64,000 bases of DNA from Heterobilharzia americana (Eukaryota; Platyhelminthes; Trematoda; Strigeidida; Schistosomatidae). The notes beneath the pieces were generated by a model. The model was given only the letters and a program-made list of their open reading frames with translations. It did not search any database and was not told where the DNA came from. The stretch spans positions 76,637,160 to 76,701,159 of the forward strand of contig OX104130.1 in the NCBI GenBank assembly GCA_944470555.2. Reading direction: 5' to 3'. The translations under genes and the position numbers were made by a program. Each line of letters opens with the position of its first letter. Position 1 is the first letter of the stretch. Positions 1 through 12,296 of this stretch are shown here, one piece after another.

Positions 1-389
1 AGACTCCACTTCCATCCCATCTGCTTTCGCAAATTCCAAGCACTTCAATGTCATACCTTCTCATCTCTTTTACAATCTGGGCTGCCTTGCTGGGTTCAAA
101 CATCGTACTGACATTCCATGTCCCCACCCTTACTTTCGCTTTCATCGAGAGTGGACACATCGGCCAATTGGCTTCCCGAAGGCTTTCACCAACTGGCGTC
201 ATTTCGCCTCTCCGATTCCAGCGAGGAATAATTTTGTTTTTATTTTTTATATTTTGTTTGCGCTTTGAAGTTTCTTTAGTGGTTAGATTTGTTTTACGGG
301 GTAGGGTTGCTATCCCTGTGCCCAACCTTCCCTCTTTACCCGGGCTTAGGACCGGCTAGTAACTAGTGAACTAGTTAACCAGGCGAGGT
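1..389 (-). mobile_element. RTE-A non-LTR retrotransposon, 5' end, cut by window edge
   Basis: Read on the minus strand, this matches the first ~390 nt of the full-length RTE-A at 29,907. It has the same start ACCTCGCC, the CTAGTT-rich 5' leader, and the beginning of the endonuclease domain (translated GTWNV motif). The element leaves the window at base 1, so its completeness is unknown. The 104-codon frame on the plus strand here is only the antisense of the leader. Both copies begin at the same base, which supports this as the true 5' end of the family. Confidence 0.85.
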
Positions 390-1780
390 TGATGGGTTGT
401 GATAGGGTGTTTAAATGTCCTGTCATCCAGACAACCCTCTTTAAGCATGGTGGGTTCTACATGATGAGGGCTGCATATGTAGCCGGAGGGTCGATTGTTG
501 TTAGTCTTTTGTGATAATCTCTCTAAGATTCATTAGTATACATTTTATGTCACTTGATATGAAGAATGTCATTTTGCACTTACATGTAGATAAACCAGAC
601 TTTCGTGTTACGCTGCTTTGACAAGGAGTACTGAAGTGATTCTCGGTGTAAGATTCTGTACATGATTAATCCTTTGAAACAGAAGATACTTTACCGTGGT
701 GATATAGTTTTACTGTTATGCACTGATATGTTTTGTCAGTTATTCAAAGGTCTTTGTACCCAAGTATCACTGAGAATTTTCTCTCTTAAATCGGTATTTG
801 TAGTTCCTAGCCATAAGTGCCTCCTAACTTTATGTAAAGTGTTAAAACTGGTAGCGGGACGCTGCATTTCCTACGTTCTATGTTATCGACTGATGGCTAT
901 CGGCCATGTTATCTCGACATGTTTACACATCTCATGACTTTTAACAGCATGTGATAGTCGTTTCATCGATTAGTGCAGGTGGTGATTGTTTTGTGTTCAG
1001 TTGAATGTATCAATATTGACTGGCCGAAAAAAGAATTGTGACCGTTCTTACTACTTTACCCACGCAAAGTACTCACTCGTTTACTTTGAGAAATTTTTGT
1101 AGTAATTTCATATGATGTTCAGGACTCATCGAAACACTGCACGACGTTCGTAGACTTCTAATTGTTACCTCAAATGTGAATGATCACTACCAATAGCTAT
1201 TGAGTTTTTCGTCAGTTTATAGCATCATGTACTATTCAACCTTCGTATGCTGAAGTCTTCACTTCCCTGCTGGCGTTTACCTAACATCTACTTTTGAATA
1301 GTTAAAGTGGTTAACATTGAGTGGTGAATGGAGTTCTCTTTTTTATTTCACAGAACTGTGCGTACGTGTTTCATGCAGAAGGGTCAAGGCGTGTCTGGGA
1401 CATGTTCAGGTATATTCGTTTTGTAATCACTTATGACTGCCAATTAATATGGGATGAATTTTCTGATCCCAATGTACTCTGTCTCTTGTCTGTCGCGTAT
1501 GAAAACCTGTCAGCAGTAGCGGTGTGGAGCTGTGGCTCAGTGGTTTATTGAGATGACTAACAATTAGTGGGTCACCCAGCTCCACCTACCGAGGTTTTGG
1601 CAGCCAAGTTGTGTCGCTAACCCTTTCATTAGAGGTGTGGCGCATTGCCCACTAGTACTGGTATATATTTTCTACCGTGGATGTCAAAGTTTATACAATT
1701 AAGAGCCGGTTGTGGAGATAGAATCAAGTCTCTGACTATTCGATTGATGCCTGGCACTTAACCACATATTTCTGGATGTA
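390..1780. other. No recognisable gene
   Basis: AT-rich sequence with scattered short open frames on both strands (up to ~90 codons) and no motif I recognise. A stretch near 1,530 resembles a tRNA box A but has no convincing box B. Confidence 0.5.
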
Positions 1781-1784
1781 TGCA

Positions 1785-3110
1785 GACACGCTTACCGAAG
1801 CCCGACAATAGCCGTATTTCTTGACATGAAGGTGACACTCGACTGCATTGATCGAGAAGTCTTATGGCAATGTCTCTCACTGAAGGGCGTGCCTAGTAAG
1901 TACATCACCTTATTGAAGGCCCTCTACTCGGACGCTTGTGGGCGTGTTAGAGCCTATAGTAAGATGTCCGGGGAGCTGTCCGTCAAGAGTGCTCACTATC
2001 TCCATTACTATTAAATTTTATCATAGACATTCTTGTGGAGGGCTGCCTCTTGTCACCTGACTACACAGAGGTTGACCTAATCGCAGGAGAATTTTCTTTA
2101 GACCTAGAATTCGCAGACGATATAGTTTTGTTAGGTGAAGACGCTGACAAGATGCAGTCTTTTGAACACTGAGTGGCAATTTAAAGATGGTTAGGATACG
2201 TTTCTCACCACCCATATCCAAGCTGCTGCTCCAGAATTGGTCTTCGACAGTGCTACGGCTAACAATAAAGAGTGTAATGGTTGAGTGTGTTGACCATTCT
2301 ACTTACCTGGGAGGTGAGGTCAGGTCTGGTGGCTCAGTTATCGATGAAGTCTCTGCACGAATGCAAAAGGCTGTACTGGCTTTCGCCAACTTGCGCCGCC
2401 GTGATATCCGATTGTCTGTTAAGGGTCGAGTGTACTGCACAGCAGTCCGGTCCATTCTACTGTATGGCAGCGAAACATGGCCATTGAAGGTGGGAGACAT
2501 GAGAAGGCTTCAGGTGTTTGAACACCGTTGCTTTCGTAGTATAGACCGTGTTTTGTGGTATCACCACGTGAGTAATGCAGTAATCAGGTGTAGAGTTTTA
2601 GGGGAAGAGGCAAATCGGTTGATAAGGTTATGAACCTTCATCGACTGAGATGGTTGAGACATGTGTTACCTATACCTAGTCACTCATTGCCCCATCGCAC
2701 AATGTTGGCCGAAGTAGATGCAGGCTGGATAGTGGCCCGAGGTGATTAGACAAAAACATGTCACCAATGTATGAAGTCTTTGACTGTTAGTTTGAGCCAT
2801 GTGGGGGCGATGCAGACTAGCCGGTTGGGGTCCGCGGGACAAGAGGAACCAGTGGTTGGGAACTTTAGATGATATGGCTCAGAACCGATGTCAGTGGCGC
2901 AGATGTATACACACATTATCTTCATCTTAACGACGCTTTACCGATTCTCACCATCTTGTCATTCTTTCTTCTCGTACTTTATATTTCTTTTCGGTGAGTT
3001 TTCATTTCTTCATCTTCCACTTCACTGCCCTTTTAATTGATGTACTGATATGAGGTGTGGCAACTCGGACCGTTACGCAGTAATGCCTGGTCCTATGTTG
3101 ATGGGTGCAT
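1785..3110 (+). mobile_element. RTE-B retrotransposon, 5'-truncated and decayed
   Basis: This aligns base by base, with many indels, to the better RTE-B copy at 10,315-12,296. It starts just before reverse transcriptase motif A, where the FDS of the intact copy is changed. It runs through a recognisable catalytic FADD near 2,115, the C-terminal region (frame 2,187-2,633), and the 3' UTR ending in GAGGTGTGGCAACTCGGACC and ATGTTGATGG near 3,105. Several frameshifts and stops (for example the stop at 2,012-2,014) mean it cannot encode an enzyme. The 5' truncation is typical of elements mobilised by target-primed reverse transcription. Confidence 0.85.
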
Positions 3111-3115
3111 GCAGT

Positions 3116-4414
3116 AACTTCGCCTTGGTAGTAACTTGTAGTTATTGGTCCAGAACTTAAAGTGATCGTTACTTGTATGAATACATGGACCTAAATCTGG
3201 TTAGGAACACATTATTGTCCATATATCTTACTATTTAGTGTCACGCGAAGTAACTAAGTTTAGCAGTACGTTCTATGGCAAGATAATCTCATTAAATGTG
3301 AGCTAGAACACAGTATTTGTTTTGATACATCTATTACTAGTGTTTGAAGTCTTTATTTAACAAATATTTAACTTGCTTCACACTTATACTCTTAAAATAT
3401 ATGAAGAATCAACTTAAATTATTCTAGCCAAACGCTGAGGTACGTATGTATAAATCAGCAACATAATCGCATCTAACAGTGGTTCTTATCTTGCTGGGAT
3501 TCCGAATGCAGTATTGAGACAGAGGAACAAAACGTATCGCATTCACTGGAGCTGAGTGTCTTCTGTTCCATTATTGTCTGAATCGCTTCTAGAAAACGTA
3601 TTAAGTAATAATGAAACGTTAACTGATAAGAAATTGTGCTGAAAATTAAAAAGAAAAGCTGCAATCAGTGAAATGCACGATATTGCGTGCTAAAGAGCTT
3701 ATACCACCTTTTTGGCTCAGACCGTTGGTGAGGCTGTTTCTGATTTCATCTACTGTTCGAAATTACGTTGTTAGAAATTGTTCGTGATGTAAGATCAAAT
3801 TAGCAAGGACTTTTAGAATAACTAGCATATATGTTAGGACAGGTTGCGAAAGTAGGGGATTCGGTGACTAAGGTGTTTTCTAATCTTCACAATCATGAAA
3901 ATTCTAGTTGCTTCGGTTTTTGCCTGTTTCGCTGTCAGTATCGTATTGGCTTTCCATATATGAAGTAGTGGCTTTCACATCAATTTTTATTCAAAAAACT
4001 AATTATTCTAGGAAGCAGAGGTCTTTGTCGAATTGTCTGATCTAGTTCATTTTCCTTTTGCCTAGCAGGAATATCATTATCATTACCTAACTTTACTTAA
4101 AAAGCTGGCCGCGTTTGCAAGTATCAGTATGGTATACTGAGGTTTTGTCTTCACTTCTAGGTACAGTATTCAAATATCCGAAGAAGCTTGTAGGAAAAGA
4201 GGTGTAACCGATGAAAAATACTGAACTCCGAAATGCAATTCTAGGCCTTCTACTTTGTATCAGAGACATATAGTCAAGAATCACCTTTCTTTTCTCGTGT
4301 TCGGAGATGACGTTAAAATTTGGAAGAATAAATATGTCTACATTATTGGTCAGCCCAGTTTATATAAAATGGTCTTGTTAAAACCGTAGAGAGATCATTT
4401 TTACAAACATCGTG
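3116..4414. other. No recognisable gene
   Basis: AT-rich spacer with no convincing coding, RNA or repeat signal beyond short random frames. Confidence 0.45.
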
Positions 4415-4500
4415 TTCAAGATCCTAGGTTCCGTAGTTATGACACCTAACTGGAGCTCGACAGCAACAAACTCCAGAAAACCACAGGCTTTAGCTTCATG
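4415..4500 (+). mobile_element. RTE-B fragment (reverse transcriptase fingers)
   Basis: About 85 nt match the plus-strand RTE-B segment at 10,785-10,870, including GGAGCTCG, CAGCAA and AAAACCA..CAGGCTTTAG. Flanking RTE-B sequence is on the opposite strand, so this is a rearranged scrap. Confidence 0.6.
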
Positions 4501-4644
4501 AAAAGGTATATCCATCAAGTGTATCCTTGTAAAATTAGATACTCCCGCAACCGAGTGGTGTGGCAGGATTTCACCGTGAAAGGAGTACCGACCAGGTGTA
4601 AAACGCCAACCAAACCCCTCTACTCATAGACGTAAATTATCATC

Positions 4645-5935
4645 AATTTCCACAGGACTAGGGATTACTGCGTAGCGGTTCAAGTTGCCACACCTTATAT
4701 TAGCACATAAACGAACAAAGCAGTGAGGTAAAGAATGGGAGAAAAATGGTCCAAAGCATTACAAAGTAGAAAAAGAGAGGAATGGAGAAATGCTGAAGTC
4801 AGTATAGCGGTTAACAATCAAGATAATGTATGGATACATCTGCACCGCTGACATCAGTTCTAAGTAGTATCAGCTATTGGTTCCAGTTGTCACGTGGACC
4901 TCAACCGGTTGGTCTGAATCTCCCTGCATGACTCAGACCTACGACTAAGGACTTCATGGAATAATGCTAAGTCTAAGTTTGGTTGCTCCGAGCCTTATTC
5001 CGGCCCGAACCTACTTCAGCTGACACCGCGATGAAGCAGATGGTGACTACGTATACGTAATACATGTCTCAGTCGATGAAGGTTCACAAAAGTATCCACT
5101 GACTCGTCTCCTCCCTGTAATTCTACACCTCGTCTGAGCTTTACCGATATGTTGTCACAGTGACACGCGACCCAAGCCACTAAAGCAACGGTTATTGAAC
5201 GCTAGAAGCCTTCTCATGTTATTAACCTCTAAGGGGTATGTTTCATAGCCATACACTACAAAAGAGCAAATTTCAGTTGATTGACAAAGTCAGTGTGGAA
5301 CTTTGCACATGAGTGCATTGGTTCAGGTTGTCACAATTCACAGTAGTACGCAAAGAGCAGGTAAGTAGAACAGGTAAGATATCAAAGTAGAGCCTTTAAT
5401 AGGTCATCGGACGTCGCAGCGGGGCCAAAGATGGTAAAAGTCAGTCTAGCTTTCTGTATGCGTGCAGAAATTTCGTCGACCACTGACCCACCAGAGCTGG
5501 TTCGATTTTCCAGGTTAGTGAAGTGTTCAACGGATTCGACCACTTCATTCTATTGTTAGCGGGGGCGCCACTGAATACCAGTACCAGAGCACCAATTTGC
5601 ACTTGGGTAGCGAGAGACGCATCCCAAACATTCAAATTGCCACTCAATATATCCAGAAAACTTCATTTTGTCATGGTCTTGACCTAAAAGGACTTTGTCA
5701 TCTGTGTACTCTAGATTTGCCAAGGGTTCTCCTGTGATTAGATCAATCCTGGTGAAGTTGCATGACAGGAGGGAGACCTCCATAAGAACTTCTGTGATAG
5801 AAATGAACAGGAATGGAGGGAGTGGGCATACTTGACGAACACCACTCGATATTCACAGCTCAGTATAGACGCTCAAGGGTTGTCGAGTAAAGAACCTTCA
5901 GCAGAGTGACGTACTTACTCGTAACTCCTTAAGAG
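4645..5935 (-). mobile_element. RTE-B retrotransposon, decayed, inverted
   Basis: The minus strand carries RTE-B from the palm of the reverse transcriptase (near 5,930) through a degraded active site (YTDD in place of YADD, near 5,700) to the 3' UTR, which ends near 4,645 with a GGTGTGGCAACTTGAACC-like sequence. Frames are broken (5,783-5,556 and 5,647-5,441 are pieces). It lies head to head with the plus-strand copy that starts at 5,950. Confidence 0.75.
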
Positions 5936-5949
5936 GAGTCGTCATCCGA

Positions 5950-6530
5950 TGACAACTAGGGGTGTCCGCTGTCATCTCTCTTGTTTGACTTCATCGTAGA
6001 CATACTAAAGGACATAACCTTAGGTATCTCCGACTTCACTAGGGTTGAGCTTATCTCTGGTTGACACCTGTTTGATTTGTTGTACGCAGAAGACATTCTC
6101 TTGTTGGGCGAGGATGCTGATAAAATGAAACGTCTTCTGAACATCATGAGCGAAAACGTGAGTAGGTTTGGCATAGTTTTTGGGCGTGTGACTGAAGGAC
6201 AGTTCTGTAACCACTTCTGATTTAAGGATAGGCAGTGAAGTGGTTGAGTGTGTTGGCCACTTAATTTACTTGAGAAGATGCATTTACCCAAAGTGGTTGG
6301 TTGCTGACGAAGCCTCAACTTAGGTACGAAACACTTGTTTCACATTTGCCATCTACGTTGTGGAAGAGATACACAACCGCCTATTAAAGGGTCAGTATAC
6401 TGTGCTGCAGTTCACTTTATCCTGTTACGCATGTGAGATGTGGTCGTTGAAGTAGAAGATATGGGGAGATTATAGGACTTAGACCACAGGTGTCTTAGTA
6501 GCGTCGCTCACGTATGTTGTAAGCTATAAT
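5950..6530 (+). mobile_element. RTE-B retrotransposon fragment, decayed
   Basis: The plus strand reads through RTE-B palm and thumb. The active site appears as YAEDILLLGEDADKM near 6,090, with the second position of YADD lost. It continues through the conserved DHRC region near 6,480 and fades near 6,530. It is frameshifted throughout. Confidence 0.75.
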
Positions 6531-7640
6531 GACAAGTTTAGGTTGTTATACATGACAAGTATTAAAATTTGCTAAGAATATATGATCCAACCGGTGAGCT
6601 TATGTTTCTAATGTGAAACCGACATGTAGGTATAGATGGAAAATGAAGGGACTAAACCAGTGAAAGGGCTTGCAAATCACTTTTCCTAAGAGCAACTGGA
6701 TTGACTACATCTCTTGCACTTCTCTTGTTGGCAGTTAAGAAATATATTAATATCCTCTATTCTAATTAGCAGCTTAGGTTCTATTTTCGCCTGGAAGTAA
6801 TCACTTAAAAGGACATCACCTAAATGTTTAAAGACCAAGGTATCTTTCTGGAAGTTTATTTCTTACCCAGTATCTTAAGCCAGTAGAAATCTTAGCCAGA
6901 ATACATAGTTCTAACACCTGTTGATTGGTTGAAAGCGAGATTCGACCTCTGATGTACCGCAAATTGCGAGGAATTATATGTTAGTCTGTTCTGCCATCAG
7001 GATTCGGGAGAAATGTCCGACATCAGTTCGGTGTGGATATGACCTTAATTTGCTCTTAACATGCATGTGCAAAACGCATAGTCCTTACGTGCTCATTAGC
7101 TCTGGCTTATTTCTAAGTGGTGTTATTAATCAATATGACTATAATTGCCTCACTAAATTTCTCTAACCACCTAGAATATTTAGACGTTTAAATATTGAGA
7201 GAAAATTACAGTTCAATGCATTAGTAGGTGCTGAAGTATCTATCTACCATCCACCCTGTTCTGATTAAAAGACCGACTAACCTTCAAGCATCACCTTGAG
7301 TAACTGTGTCTAAGATATTTCAACAAATCAGATAACACTTTATGATACATCCAGAAATACTAGACAATAGAGTGGTCTTTATGATGAAGTGTTGAGTCGG
7401 TCAGGGTAATCACACTCACTAGCAAAACAGTCTGCAGGATCGATATCACCAATCTCTCTGCACATGGCATGTATGTTTTATCACTGATAAGTAAAATAGT
7501 TTTAGAAGAGCTTGTGGCTTCGCTAACTTTCGAAGCTGAAGTAGCCGAAGAGTTCTAGGTAGTGTTTCTGTTGTTTTGGGAGTAACGGTGGTGATTAAGT
7601 GGAAAATGTTCCATTCTAGTTGATTTGTTTGATATATTAA
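6531..7640. other. No recognisable gene
   Basis: Spacer between RTE-B and Penelope-like remnants. Nothing supportable was seen beyond a 63-codon plus-strand frame at 6,978-7,166 with no recognisable motif. Confidence 0.4.
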
Positions 7641-7643
7641 CGT

Positions 7644-8457
7644 GGCACAAGACTATTTACTGGATTGCGTTTCGGACATAATTTGTCGTCCATAGTCCTA
7701 TCAAGATAACTACACAACTTCCAGACATCCTGTATATAGTCCTTATTTCCTTATCTTCTCTGTGAAATGGGTAATAGGACTTTCCAAATGTCCGGAAAAG
7801 TGCTCAGTCATTCGTGTTGCATGTGTTAGGTGTTGATTCGATGAACAGAGATTCAACTATAAATCTCTACTTCCACCCTGCTATGTTGGTTTTAAGGATT
7901 TTCACCGTGTCCCATTCTATTGTGTGGTTGTGTGTAACTGCGTGCACAGTTATGACCGAGCTTTTGTCTAAATTCCTTATTTTACTAGGATCTACCAATT
8001 TTGAACTAGCTGGACTTTTGTGCTCGGATAGCCTAATTGCTCGTTGTCGATTACTTTCACCTATGTATTTGACCTCGCAATCGTTGCAAAGGATTCGTTA
8101 AACTAAATTATCCAACTGAATTGGATATGTGGGATCTTCTTATCTTTAAAGCTTATTTTTGGGTGAGTTTGTAGGCATAAATGTCACTTTAATCCCAGCC
8201 TTATGGATAAATTTAGGAAGGTAATTGTTGAAGAGCAAGGTGTTCTTAATGTGTTTGATTTCTTGCCTTAGATCTTTTGTTTTATCAGTAAGCTTTTTGG
8301 CCATTTTACTTAGACCTTTTACCAAGTCAACTTTAACTGACTTGGGGTTAGACGATTTGAAGTCTGAGTAGTGATTTGAGTGCGAAGTTTTTCTATAGAC
8401 CCTAAGTAGAGAGATAAGCTTTGTAGGTTCAAAGATCCCACTGATCCAATAAGGCAA
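7644..8457 (-). mobile_element. Penelope-like element C-terminus (linker plus GIY-YIG), broken
   Basis: Reading leftward from 8,457, a 103-residue open frame holds the end of a Penelope-like reverse transcriptase and its linker: VYRKTSHSN, then SVKVDLVKGL, then EIKHIKNTLL and PKFI. A frame break follows, then the GIY-YIG endonuclease (CNDCEVKYIGES and RLSEHK) to about 7,840, and the 3' UTR to about 7,644. Stop codons interrupt the endonuclease frame, including one just before the CNDC motif. The 95-codon plus-strand frame at 7,814-8,101 is antisense to this domain and is not a gene. Confidence 0.8.
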
Positions 8458-8925
8458 ACTAATTTAGTTTACCAAATACCTTGCAACGATTGCGAGGTCA
8501 AATACATAGGTGAAAGTAATCGACAACGAGCAATTAGGCTATCCGAGCACAAAAGTCCAGCTAGTTCAAAATTGGTAGATCCTAGTAAAATAAGGAATTT
8601 AGACAAAAGCTCGGTCATAACTGTGCACGCAGTTACACACAACCACACAATAGAATGGGACACGGTGAAAATCCTTAAAACCAACATAGCAGGGTGGAAG
8701 TAGAGATTTATAGTTGAATCTCTGTTCATCGAATCAACACCTAACACATGCAACACGAATGACTGAGCACTTTTCCGGACATTTGGAAAGTCCTATTACC
8801 CATTTCACAGAGAAGATAAGGAAATAAGGACTATATACAGGATGTCTGGAAGTTGTGTAGTTATCTTGATAGGACTATGGACGACAAATTATGTCCGAAA
8901 CGCAATCCAGTAAACAATCTTGTTC
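7644..8925. repeat. Near-perfect ~465-bp inverted repeat (PLE arms)
   Basis: Bases 7,644-8,109 and 8,459-8,925 are reverse complements with only scattered differences, separated by a 349-base unique spacer holding the PLE linker frame. A single strand could fold into a very long hairpin. Confidence 0.85.
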
Positions 8926-8990
8926 CTCTGTTCGATATATCTAATAAGGGAACTGAAATGGGATTGCATCCTACCGCAGTGCTGAAGTTT
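8459..8990 (+). mobile_element. Penelope-like element GIY-YIG fragment, inverted partner
   Basis: The plus strand starts with VYQIPCNDCEVKYIGE, the GIY-YIG core of a Penelope-like element, and continues through LSEHK and THNHTIEW to ESTPNTCN, with an in-frame stop after IAGWK. A 3' UTR follows to about 8,990. It is almost identical to the minus-strand copy at 7,644-8,109 and lacks the upstream reverse transcriptase, so it is a 5'-truncated partner placed head to head. Family knowledge: 5'-truncated and inverted partial copies are common in Penelope-like insertions. Confidence 0.8.
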
Positions 8991-10301
8991 TGATCCCATA
9001 TAATTAGTATCGTTGTGACATTTTCAAGTGCATGGCGCATCACTGCAGGTAGTTCTGCTCGCTACCGTTAAAAGCATAACTTTCTTAAGCCGGGAATGTA
9101 TGATGATCAGTTCTGTCTCTGCAACGTTGTTCTCAATATGTAGCGACACTGCAAGTTTTTCAGGCGTCACGTGACCCGTATTTGAAGATAAAGGAGACCG
9201 TCATTTATTATGTGGTGCCCTACTGAAACATTGGCTTTCATGATTTGAAGATGCGTTATGGATTCAATTCCAGAGTTTCATGCGGTTCATTGTTTCCTCA
9301 TCGTGGTTACAAAACGCTGGTCCATGATAGGTGCCTTGGAGAAGTTAGCTTCATGTCACAACTTGCTTGGATTTCACACATAAATCAAGCTTTTCCTCTG
9401 AAAGACAGCTCCGAATCGAAACCAGTGGGCATAATACTGCACCTCTAGCCCTATTTGTAATCAAAATGTAAGAAAAAGGTAGTGAACGCTCCTTGAAACC
9501 TATCGTATAAGACTCATTGTTTGATCGTTTTGACTTTTCTCCTCCACATACTTTCTAGGCTGCTATATTGTTTTGTGCAAGGGAATTTCTTGATATCCAT
9601 GCTATAATAAGTTTATCTTTTGAATGAAGTAAAAGTCTAGATAATTTCACAATGTGGTGATTTAGATCCAAATGGAGCTCAGTTACACAATCTTTGTTCG
9701 TTGAGAAATATTTTAGCGTGATATGCAAATCGTTTTTCTCTAAGTTGGTTATTTTTATTGGGTGTAAACGTTCACTCGCCTGCTTTTGTGTAATTCCAAA
9801 GTATACCATGGAACGCTATGAACAAGTTTATATATGTTTTATAGGTAACTCATAGGCAAGTGACCTAGTGAAGTATGGCCATAAAGCTAGACAGTTGTCT
9901 GCTTTTTCCTTTGTGTGCAACTTTTGTGAATGAATATAATGAAAACAGTGTCCTACATAGTTTGTTGTGTTTCACTGTAGCCAACAACGGGAAATACCTG
10001 AGTTTTTTCCGGGGTCAAAACCTAAAAATAATTTACCCGACGTTACCAAATAGAAGTTGAATAAATTTTGTTTCAGTTTACATCTTAATCAAACTTCAGA
10101 AGCAGAGTTCTCTAATACCTTACGGAAAAACTAGATTCTCCCTTTTATTCACCAGTTTGAAAAGCAAGTTTTACTCGAATACTGCTTGTTGTTTCGGTTG
10201 AATTGTTAGTACAGTATCATTCATTGAAGTTTCTGAAAAAAAATTAAAAACAGACTCTAAGTTAATGGCATAATGAATAAAATCATAAATATTACTATTG
10301 G
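8991..10301. other. No recognisable gene
   Basis: Spacer with short frames only (for example 9,245-9,448 plus, 9,555-9,809 minus). No family is recognised and no repeat is evident. Confidence 0.4.
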
Positions 10302-10314
10302 TTGGATTAATGTA
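10302..10314. repeat. Target-site duplication, left copy
   Basis: TTGGATTAATGTA occurs here and again at 12,297-12,309, exactly flanking the RTE-B copy. The match is perfect over 13 bases, as expected for a fairly recent insertion. Confidence 0.85.
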
Positions 10315-12101
10315 CAGTTATTTAGACTTATTAAGGAGACTGAGGGAAAAAGATCAACAACAGTTAGTGAGGCTATAGCGGAGAAGGACGGATCTGTGAT
10401 TCACTCGCAGGGGAGACGACTGGAACGATGGGCAGAACACTTCGAGGAACAGTTTAACTGGCCTCCAGCCACCATTGCGTTGCCCGCTATCCAGTCGGAC
10501 CCTGAATGGGACATAGAGACAGGCCCCCAACACTAGAAGAAGTTGAGAAAGCGGTAGGTAGCCTGAAACGAGGAAGGGCAGCAGGACCAGACGGACTACC
10601 TGCTGAGGTATACAAGAATGGTGGTAGAGTGCTCTTAGTCAGGTTAACGGAAGTGTTAGCCAGTATATGGGAATCAAATACGATCCCCTCCGACTGGTCT
10701 AAGTCACTCATCATCCCAGTCTTCAAGAAAGGCGAGAAGTCCTCTTGTGATAACCACAGAGGAATCAGCCTGAAGGACACAGTATCTAAGATCCTAAGTT
10801 CTATAATTCTCCGACGCCTGAGTGGAGCTCGGGAACAGCAAGCCCGAGAAAACCAGGCAGGCTTTAGACCTGGCCGTGGATGTATCGACCAAATATTCAC
10901 ACTGCGCCAGGTCCTGGAACATAGGCATGCTTACAGACGCCCGACAATAGCTGTATTTCTCGACCTGAAGGCGGCATTTGACTCCGTTGATCGAGAAGTC
11001 TTATGGCAATGTCTGTCACTGAAAGGCGTGCCTAGTAAGTACATCACCTTATTGAAAGCTCTCTACTCGAACACTTGTGGGCATGTTAGAGCCTATGGTG
11101 AGTTGTCCAGGGAGCTATACTCATCAAGTGGTGTCCGTCAAGGATGCCCACTATCCCCATTCTTATTTAATTTTATCATAGATATTCTTATGGAGGTTTC
11201 CCTCTCGTCACCTAATTACACAGACGTTGACCCGATCACAGGTGAATTTTCTTTAGATCTAGAATATGCAGATGACATAGTCCTGTTAGGTGAAGACGCT
11301 GACAAGATGCAGAGTCTTCTGAACACTTTGAGTGGGAATTTGAGAATGTTTGGGATGCGATTTTCACCACCCAAATGCAAATTTTTGCTCCAGGACTGGT
11401 CTTCAGCGGTACCGCGGTTAACAATAGAGAGTGAAGTGGTTGAGTGTGTTGACCACTTCACTTACCTGGGAAGTAGGATCAACCCTGGTGGGTTAGTTGC
11501 CGATGAGATTTCTGCACGGATACAAAAGGCTCGATTGGCTTTTGCCAATTTGCGCCACCTATGGCGCCGCCGTGATATTCGTTTGTCTATTAAGGGTCGC
11601 GTGTACTGCACAGCAGTCCGCTCTGTTCTACTGTATGGCTGTGAAACATGGCCATTGAAAGTGGAAGATATAAAAAGGCTTCAAGTGTTTGACCACCGTT
11701 GCCTTCGTAGTATAGGACGTATTCCGTGGTGTCACCATGTGAGTAATGCAGAAGTTAGGTGTAGAGTTTTAGGGAGAAGAGGTAAGTCAGTTGACGAGGT
11801 TGTGAACCTTCATCGACTGAGATGGTTGGGACACGTACTACGTATGCCTAGTCACCGATTGCCTCGTCACACAATGTTGGCTGAGGTGGGTCCAGGCTGG
11901 AAAAAGGCCCGAGGTGGCCAGACTAAAACATGGCACCAATGTATGAAGTCTCTGACTGTTGGTTTAAGCCATGTAGGACGATGCAGACTAGGTGGTTGGG
12001 GTCGGCGGGACAAGAGGAACCAGTGGTTGGAGACCCTAGGTGATATGGCTCAGAACCGAAGTCAGTGGCGCAGATGTATACACACATTATCCTCATCTTA
12101 A
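10315..12101 (+). pseudogene. RTE-B reverse transcriptase, one frameshift, no endonuclease
   Basis: The frame runs from 10,315 with LFRLIKETEGKRS to a C-rich run near 10,530, where about one base appears to be missing. It resumes in another frame that is open from 10,506 to 12,101 (531 codons). Counting from 10,506, the RT motifs are: GRAAGPDGLPAEVY near residue 23; NHRGISL; motif A FLDLKAAFDSVDRE with D153; motif B GVRQGCPLSPFLF; catalytic YADD at 254-257; then TYLGS and LLYGCETW. The C-terminus has the basic RWLGHVLRMP region. The apurinic endonuclease expected at the N-terminus is absent through truncation, so the copy cannot move by itself. I do not assign it to a named schistosome family. 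Confidence 0.85.
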
Positions 12102-12296
12102 CAACGCTATACCGAATCTCACCATTTTGTCACTCCTCTTTCCTTTCTTCTCGTACTTTTTATTTCTTCTGACTGCATTCACTTATCTTCATCCTTCACC
12201 TCACTACCTTTCTACTTGGTGAACTGACGTGAGGTGTGGCAACTCGGACCGTTACGCAGTAATGCCTGCTCCTATGTTGATAATGATTGATTGATT
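10315..12296 (+). mobile_element. RTE-B retrotransposon, 5'-truncated, best copy
   Basis: The element starts inside its coding region, directly after the left TSD, and ends with a TGATTGATTGATT-type tail against the right TSD. It lacks the endonuclease but keeps a long reverse transcriptase frame. The 3' UTR (12,102-12,296) carries the family hallmark GAGGTGTGGCAACTCGGACC. The 5' truncation, variable-length TSD and short-repeat tail instead of poly(A) fit an RTE-like non-LTR element. Copies of the same family are seen at 1.8, 4.6, 5.9 and 28.4 kb. Confidence 0.9.

Noticed and set aside
48..359. 103-codon plus-strand frame, similar to the minus frames at 29,937-30,299 and 62,499-62,840
   Set aside because: All are antisense readings of the RTE-A leader and endonuclease start.
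1515..1600. Another tRNA-derived SINE (GTGGCTCAGTGGTTTATTG)
   Set aside because: There is no acceptable box B and no hammerhead or shared SINE body downstream.
7814..8756. Two identical 95-codon frames (7,814-8,101 plus and 8,469-8,756 minus)
   Set aside because: Both are antisense to the PLE GIY-YIG coding direction and are identical because of the inverted repeat.
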